Assembly: GCA_026120035.1 (NCBI GenBank)
Contig: JALRME010000005.1
Coordinates: 1,054,001 to 1,118,000, forward strand
Origin: Coleophoma eucalyptorum
Lineage: Eukaryota > Ascomycota > Leotiomycetes > Helotiales > Dermateaceae
DNA length: 64,000 bases
Direction of reading: 5' to 3'
In this document: piece after piece, positions 57,414 through 64,000 of the stretch
Position numbering within the stretch: the first letter of the stretch is position 1
How the letters are laid out: each line of letters starts with the position of its first letter
Notes under the pieces: model-generated
What the model saw: only the letters and a program-made list of their open reading frames with translations
What the model was told of the DNA's origin: nothing
The model's database searches: none
Translations under genes and position numbers: made by a program

Positions 57414-59417
57414 ATGACTATCAATGACTCCCTCCGGGAAGGGCGCCGGTCCACATCATCCCTCACCCCTTTTGAGCCTAATATGACCATTGCAGTAGCA
57501 TCCAACAGCACTGTCGATGTCAATACGCCGCTCCTTTCTTCACAGTCGCAACATACATTATCGTCGCCACAACCACCCCCGAGTTCGCATTCCTCGAGAA
57601 CTAAGCATGCGCGCACATGGCTTGCTTCAGCGCCTTTTGCTTGGGTGGGGATTTTACTGCTAGCTTTGGCCATCTCGTTAGATGCACAAACTGTCCAATC
57701 GCTGCAGACATATGCTTTGTCGACTTTTGCTGCCAATGGAAAACTGGGTATTCTAAGTTCGATGCAGAACTTCGTGTATGTTTGACACCTCGGATTGGAA
57801 TTTGTACTAGATCTAATGTATAACAACAGGACTGCTGCAGCAAGACCTCCCATTGCAATTATTGCAGATAGTTATGGCCGATTCGAATCCTTCTTATTTT
57901 CCATCACTATACTTACGATAGGATTTGTGGGACTGGCTTTGTCTCCAGGACTCGATGCCTTTATGTTTTCTCAGTTTGCCTATGCCACTGGACAAGTTGG
58001 AATTCAGTTCATGGAGGTCAGCTAACCACTCTACTAACACTACAAAGTCTATTATACTAACATTTTCCCCAAGACCATTATTGTTGCCGATACTTCCAGT
58101 CTGCCAAATCGAGCTCTAGCTACAGCTATGCCAATGACTCCGTGGATGATTACTGTATTCACAGCCGCACCGATTGTAGAGGCTCTCGTTCCGGACCATT
58201 GGAGACTGTAAGTTAGAACAAGCCAAGCTTTACGAAGAATAGTACTGACATCAAAACAGAGGATATGGCATATGGTATGGACCAAAACTCCTACGCTCAT
58301 TACGAGAAGTACTAATTAATTCACCAGGGCCGTCATTGTCCCCGTATCTGGTATCCCCCTTTTACTCTCTCTGTACTACAGGGAAAAGCGACCAGCGCTC
58401 CACCAACGCCCGCAAACACCTAAATCACATTCTCCAAGCATTGCCAAGGCGACTTTCATGCAGTTCGATATTATTGGATTCTTGATTTTCACCATTGGCC
58501 TAGCTTTTATCCTCTTTTCAGCAGCATATGCAACGCCAGGTAGCTACTCAACCAGCAGCATCATCGTCGGCGTACTGGGATTCGTTCTCCTCATTATTTT
58601 CTGCTATTACGAAGTTCATGTGGCCTCTCACCCGATCTTAGCGTTGGATCTCGCGCGTGATCGAACAGTGGCATGTGGCTGCATATTAGCGTTCCTGCTT
58701 TTTGGCGGCTTCGCTATTTACCAGCCTTACTTTTACAGCTACCTCGTAGTCTCCCGAGACGCATCACCGAGCATCGCGACTAACCTAGGATTGGTCTCCC
58801 TCTTTGTGTCCGTGATTGCGGGTCTCATCGCATCCGCAGCAGTCAAATTTACCAAACGCTACAAGAACATCATGATTCTTGGCGTCGTAATCCGGATCGT
58901 TGCTGCATCCCTCCTTCTCTTCTTCACCACCACAACATCCAATCTTGCCGACCTCACGACAGCTCAATTCCTCGTCGGTATCGGCACTGGCATGGGTGGA
59001 ATTATTGTTCAAGTGGGGGTACAAGCTGCAGTCTCCGCCCGCGATATCGCTACCGCTTGTGCCCTGTACGCTACTGCATCATCGATCGGCAATTTCCTTG
59101 GCGATCTGATTTCCTCGCTCATCTGGTCTTCTATGCTGCTCTCCCGCCTCGAAGCCGAATTGCCAGCACAAGCCGTCGGTAATGCGACCGCCATTGCCAA
59201 CTCCATTATGGTTGCGCAGAGTTACGCGATGGGGACTGTCGAAAGAGAAATTATCAATCGCTGCTATGTTGAGGTTATCAGAACCTTGCAAGTTGTTGGC
59301 CTAAGCGTGTTTGTCGTGGCGCTGCTGGTATGCTTCCTGATGAAAGATATTCACCTTGACCGGGAGGATCCGATGAGCAGGGAAGAAAGGATTGATGCAG
59401 AAAGTTTTGTTGAGTAG
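57414..59417 (+). CDS. MFS siderophore-iron-type transporter
   Basis: Five exons: 57414-57775, 57830-58016, 58074-58207, 58260-58274 and 58328-59417; 595 aa. It has a long cytosolic N terminus (about 70 residues, Ser/Thr/Pro-rich), then about 12-14 membrane helices. Family-typical points are LDAQTVQSLQTYALS in helix 1, AARPPIAIIADSYGRFESFL (in place of the 'AKPPIAKIADVFGR' block of siderophore carriers), GQVGIQFMETIIVADTSSLPNRAL, then WRLGYGIWAVIVP. This places it with the ARN/Sit/Mir siderophore-iron:H+ symporters. Exon 4 is a 15-nt micro-exon that restores the LGYGIW block. Other related MFS-DHA-like carriers cannot be excluded. No siderophore synthesis gene is in the window. Confidence 0.85.
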
Positions 59418-60029
59418 ATGATGAGATAGACTTGTTTTGATATTTTCTGCATACAGGCGCACATAGATGGATAGACTGCATAATTGATACCCACGATTTT
59501 TATGACCTTTTAAACAAAGTCCCCAACATGTTTTCTGATGTCTAGTCTATGATATATAGCTTGAAATCCGTACCTTTCTCTCTATATGTTAGTCTTACAC
59601 TTGAACAGTGCCCGACTATTGAAGCACCGGTCACCAATTTAAATATCCTGGACCTGTTTGACATTATAGTATAATTCTTGCTACTATTTGTGATTTATAG
59701 TTAAGCGAACAAGGAACCAGACAAAATCCCCACAGATGCGGCTTGCACAGCTTAGAGCATAGCTTCTATGTAACATCTCAGTTCTTGGATCATAAATGAA
59801 ATCGGTATGCCTACGCAGAGCTGCGTGGAGATTGGAAAGAAGATGCTATGTACTTAGAAAAGAAAAAAAATAGAACAATCCACTACTAAAGATATCTCGG
59901 GTCCAGCAACAAGAGCTCTCTGGATAGATGAAACCCGTCAAAACAAGAAACTTCATTATGCCTGGGTGGTCACAAACAACCACAAACTAAGGAGATGTAG
60001 GTATTGCGCGTGCTACAATTCCGGTCATT
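59418..60029. other. Convergent 3' region
   Basis: Between the 3' ends of the carrier and the monooxygenase genes; about 610 bases, AT-rich. Nothing recognised. Confidence 0.5.
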
Positions 60030-61910
60030 TTAAAGACTCTGGGTTTCTTTGGTGGCGACATAAGGCGTGGGGATAACACCCCTTAACTTGGCCCCGGTAT
60101 GGTCGGGTCCCAGGAATGGTTGGCCAGGTCGGTTTTGCAGGTTCTCTCGGAGCGTGCCGCCAGGAACGGCATAGTCAGTCCAGTAGATCCCGCGTCTTTG
60201 GAGCTCGGGGATAAGGAGCTCGACAATGTCTGTGATGCTTTCGGGGTTGCACATATCTACGATTTGATTATGTTAGCAGAGGGCTAAGATGGTTTGAAAA
60301 AGAAAAGAAAGGAAGAGATAGCGGGTAGATACTCACATTGAAGATTGAAGCCGTCAATATCTGCTTCAACAAACCACTTTTCCATCACATCAGCCACCTA
60401 CAACGCTGTGTTAGTTGATGATACTTTCCTGCTTGCATTGCACAGGATCATACTTGTTCTGGCGTGCCAACAGGCATGGGACCGAAGCCACCAAACCCAA
60501 CCTTCTCCCCAACCATCCTCGGAGTCCAAGCCTTATCCTTCTCCACAAGCTTGAAGTTGTTGAAAATCCCCTGGATCCCAGCGCCGGAAAGTTCCTCATC
60601 ATCGAAATTGAACGGCTCGTCCAAGTCATACTTTGACAAGTCCACCCCCGTCAGGGCACAGAACGAGGACAACCCCCCGATGTAACTCGTGTTGGCCAGG
60701 TATCGCGCATGCTTCTCGCGCGCTTCTTCCTCCGTCCGGCCGAGGATGGGGCAGATGCCCGAGAAGAGCTTCACCGAAGACGGGTCGCGTCCGGCGGCCA
60801 CCGCTGACTCTCGCACGGATTTGCTGTACTTGGCCAGCCCCTCGATCGTGGGCACGCCGCAGTAGATGCCTTCGGCGTGCTTGCCGGCAAATGCGATGCC
60901 GGCTTTGGAGGCGCCGGCTTGGAAGAGCGTTGGTGTGCGTTGTGGTGATGGGTGCGTTTGTCCGTACCCGGAGAACTTGTAGTAGTTTCCTGTGAGGTCT
61001 GGTCAGCGTCTTTCTTCTTTGGGCAGCATGCAAATTGTGCTCGAGTACCTTCAAATTCGATTCGGTGGATCTTGCGCGGGTCGTATGCCATTTCGGGATC
61101 TACACTCCATTTCTGCGCTCCTTCTTCCCATGATTGCTCCCAGAGCCTGTTGCAATGAGTGGATTGTTAGTTAATGACTGCCAGCGGTAGCGAGTAATAC
61201 GGACCTGTAAAGAAGATCCATATATTCTTCAGCAGCTTTATACCGCTCATCGTGAGACATAGCTTCCTCCATACCCATACATTTTGCAGGGGACTTTCCA
61301 AACGAAGTCACAATGTTAAACCCAGCTCGTCCATTCGTGACATGATCTAACGAGGACCAGGTACGGGCCAGAATATACGGTGCTAATACCCCTCAGTAAG
61401 CCTTTTCGATACTCCGCAAGTATGATTCCCTAATTCAAGCAAAATCAAAACCAAAAACTACTTACTCAAATAACTCGTGCTTCCCGTGACCGCGAACGAG
61501 ACAGACTTGGTAGCATGCGCCATGGCGGAAATGAGCACAACGGGGTCCAGCATCGCACACCACAGCCCGCCCGAGAACGTGGCATCTGCATTTCCGCCGT
61601 AGGTCTCGTGCGTGCCGTAGAGGTCGGCAAAGAAGATGGACGTTATCTTGCCCTTCTCCGCCATCTGGGCGAGCCAGACATAGTAGTCAAGGCGGTCCTT
61701 GTGCCGGGACATGGATTTGGAATCTCTGTTTTGCTGGTGGTTAGATATGGGGATTGGGAATTGGAGCGAAGCTTGATTTTCGGTGCCATTGGGCAAAATG
61801 AGATTGCTAGATACTTACTTCCATTGTCCAACTGCCATGTGACTGCCTGTTGAGGTGTTGTCGATGATGTTCAACTGCATCATCTTTTTGGGGGGGTTAA
61901 TTGAGCCCAT
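60030..61910 (-). CDS. Flavin-dependent monooxygenase, NtaA/SnaA/DszA (bacterial luciferase-like) family
   Basis: Seven exons: 61819-61910, 61466-61725, 61205-61382, 61049-61146, 60454-60989, 60337-60397 and 60030-60256; introns 56-93 nt; 483 aa. Blocks are LNIIDNTSTGSH at the start, SRHKDRLDYYVWLAQMAEKG with SIFFADLYG, DPVVLISAMAHATKSVSF, TPYILARTWSSLDHVTNGRA, GFNIVTSFGKSPAKCMG, LWEQSW, then GNYYKFSGYGQTHPSPQRTP, QAGASKAGIAFAGKHAEGIY and C-terminal DIVELLIPELQRRG. This is the two-component FMNH2-dependent monooxygenase type that acts on N- or S-containing organics (nitrilotriacetate, dibenzothiophene sulfone, pristinamycin precursor). Its partner flavin reductase is not in the window. Divergent from the sugar-type carrier at 62664. 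Confidence 0.92.
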
Positions 61911-62663
61911 AGTCGAGGTGAGCGGGGTTATCTGTCGGTATGGAAAAGGGATTTTTGTTACAGAGATTGATGAAGTATTGTACTTTACAAAAATTTGAGT
62001 GCTGCTGTTAAATACTTATTTATAGAAACTGTGAAGTGGAGGAATAGTTCAGAATTCTTCTTATGTGGAGGTGGCAGGAAACTCACATGTTAGTTATACG
62101 AACCTTCTTTCGCCATCATCAGTATCTGGACTGATTGCTCAAGCCTATGCTGATCTAATATTTGACAGGCTAGTTCGCGGCGAAAAGACCCTGAAACATC
62201 TCCGATTGCTTGCAATAGGCTCTGTAGAATACACTTCGGTATGGCGTTTTCCGATTTCAGCCCTACCATAGATATCGGCTTCAAATCGGCAAGTGGAGTC
62301 TTGTCGGCAGAGCTCTGCCGAAAATAAATAGACCCCTAAGCGACGTGCTACAACCGCCCACTGTAGACCAGCCAACATTAAGCACATGGCCTTTATCCCC
62401 GGACCGCATCAGATGTGGATTTGGTTGAGTATCCTACAGACAGGTTCTGGATCCCTGGCTTATAATTGTAGATCTATCTCAGACTGATAAGGTATTGTCC
62501 AGTAGCGGCCAAGTCCAAGAGGAGGCAATTCAGAGATAAGAAAAAGGACTCTGCGCTCTCTTGAATCTGTACAAGAAGCTGTCCTTGGTCCCAATGCCAC
62601 TTCGCTCAAAGTACCTGCCAAGCTCAAAATCATAGTTTGATAGTCGAGAATCAGTTGTTCGAG
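61911..62663. promoter_or_regulatory. Divergent promoter region of the monooxygenase and MFS carrier
   Basis: About 750 bases between the two divergent starts, so shared control is plausible. It includes an A/T-rich segment near 61960-62040. No known binding motif is claimed. Confidence 0.45.
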
Positions 62664-64000
62664 ATGTCGTCCACCACGTCGCCGAAAGTGTTCTCCCACC
62701 CACGGACATGGGCCTTATGGACCGACATGACCGCAAGAGGGTGGCAGGTTGCTCTCTATGCTAGTTTTGGCGCCATGATTTTTGGTTATGATACAGCCTG
62801 GTGGTCGGGAGTCCTTGGAATGCCCGCCTTCACGTCCCGCTTTGGAGTTTACAATCCCACGACGAAAGCATACTCCATTGCTGCTCCCTTGCAATCATCT
62901 GGTAATTTAACTTGCCCAACAGTCGAAGTGATGCTTATTTTGAAAACTAGGAAGTGGTATTCCTACCGCTGGTAGAATCATCGGCTCTATAGTAACCCCC
63001 TTTGTTGCGGACCGCATTGGACGCCGTTGGTGCATGTTCGTCATGTCTATCTTTTTCATCATTGCTATCATCATAGAGGTGACCGCACAGTCTTTTTGGC
63101 AAATCATCATAGGTATGGCCATCCCATATATTTTTTAACACTCCTCTGACTCCTCTAGGACGCTTCCTCAACTACATTCCTATGGGTATGGCGGGAGCGT
63201 TAGTCCCTGTGTATCAATCCGAATGTGCACCTGCATCCTGTAGAGGATCGATGATTACAGTCTTTACATGGACATGCGACGCTGGAGCTCTACTTGCATC
63301 AGGAATCGTTTTCAATACCCATGCCTTGAAAAGCGAAGCCGCATACAAGATTGTCATGGGTGTACAAATGATTTTCCCGATCCTTCTTTTGAGCGCATTG
63401 CCATGGATTCCTGAAACGCCTCGTTGGTTGTGTATGAAAGGCCGACGGGAAGAGGCACTCACTATCCTCAAAACTCTCCGTACGACACCAGAGATCGCAG
63501 AGCTAGAGATCTTGGATATCGAAGCGTCGCTGGAAATGCATACCGACGACAGCAAGTGGATTGACTTGTTCCGCGGGACTAATCTGAGACGTACAATTAT
63601 CGCCATCACCCTACCTACCATCGAAGCGTGGCAAGGCCAGAGTTTTATGGGCAACTACCTCATTGTCTTCTTGATTTCTCTTGGCGTCACCAACCAGTAC
63701 TTGCTGTCACTGTTACTCCAGTCTGTGATTCTGATCATGGTGACCTTCCTTTTCTGGGCCCCAGATAAGATTGGTAGACGACCAATGATGCTCGTGGGTA
63801 GCATCACCATGTTCGTAACCATGTATATCACAGCAGGTGTCAGCGGGCACGACGCTTCCGAGACCAGCACAACGAGGAAACAAGTCGCGGTCGGCATGCT
63901 GTTCATCTGGGCCATCACCTACGCATGCACCTGGCAGACCCTCGGCTTCATCGCACCCGCCGAAATCCCCACAACGAAACTCAAGACAAAGACAGGAGGA
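62664..64000 (+). CDS. MFS sugar-type transporter, 3' part outside window
   Basis: Three exons seen: 62664-62901, 62951-63112 and 63159 to the window end (open at 64000); about 413 aa present, and roughly 100 missing. It shows FGAMIFGYDTAWWSGVLGMP (helix 1), GSGIPTAGRIIGS, the VADRIGRRW loop motif (D-R-x-G-R-R), GRFLNYIPMGMAGALVPVYQSE, PWIPETPRWL (the PESPRWL site), APDKIGRRPMMLVGS and APAEIPT, in the sugar porter order. Among hexose, pentose and quinate/lactose-type porters it is not possible to choose. The TTG-started longer frame is ignored since ATG 62664 is the first. Its pairing with the NtaA-type enzyme suggests uptake of a non-sugar substrate could also be its job. Confidence 0.9.

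Noticed and set aside
1..64000. tRNA, rRNA, CRISPR arrays, intact transposons, riboswitches
   Set aside because: I looked for B-box-like, array-like and terminal-repeat patterns and saw no convincing case; a dedicated search (tRNAscan-SE, RepeatMasker) would be decisive.

Overview
The window is nuclear DNA of a filamentous ascomycete (Pezizomycotina, possibly a leotiomycete). The evidence is short introns of mostly 46-100 nt with GTRNGY donors and CTAAC/CTRAY branch sites, HET-domain genes, a Zn2Cys6 regulator with a fungal_trans middle region, a CYP504-like P450, a siderophore-type MFS carrier and a fungal DUF6699-type protein. Gene models were joined by eye from frames, splice sites and protein family knowledge; phases were checked exon by exon. 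No tRNA, rRNA, CRISPR array or intact transposon was recognised.

Layout. 1-4.4 kb is an accessory, decayed stretch: the 5' end of an L-galactonate dehydratase-like gene on the minus strand at the edge, a HET-domain pseudogene with nonsense changes that look like C-to-T (RIP-type) mutation and at least one frameshift, and a remnant of a subtilase-propeptide-like gene. 4.4-7.2 kb is a secreted S41 peptidase gene with a one-base deletion in a T run. 8.7-13.6 kb holds an intact HET gene, a bulb-lectin/glycosyltransferase-like membrane protein and a cysteine-rich secreted protein. 14.4-21.7 kb holds a Zn2Cys6 regulator, fumarylacetoacetase and a divergent CYP504-like phenylacetate hydroxylase, which together suggest aromatic (phenylalanine/phenylacetate) breakdown through homogentisate. 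22-31 kb is mostly housekeeping: a DUF4267-like membrane protein, MGM101 (mtDNA maintenance), biotin protein ligase BPL1 and an RG-repeat conserved protein.

31.2-38.8 kb is one very large gene of eight exons (2,323 aa): a ZNFX1/Hrr1-like SF1 helicase, an NF-X1 zinc finger, a coiled coil and three consecutive CbxX/CfqX AAA+ ATPase modules. It is the most interesting protein here. 39-51.2 kb carries a DAO-type FAD oxidoreductase, a DUF6699-type protein, an uncharacterised Ser-rich protein, a TANGO2/NRDE protein, a REEP/TB2-DP1-HVA22 protein and an aldo/keto reductase. 51.5-53.7 kb is a third HET gene. After a 3.7 kb gene-free stretch come a siderophore-iron-type MFS carrier with a 15-nt micro-exon, an NtaA/SnaA-type flavin monooxygenase, and a divergent sugar-type MFS carrier cut by the window end; the last two look like a small catabolic pair.

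The three HET loci, the decayed gene copies and the large helicase/AAA+ protein give parts of the window an accessory or self/non-self flavour, between conserved housekeeping blocks.
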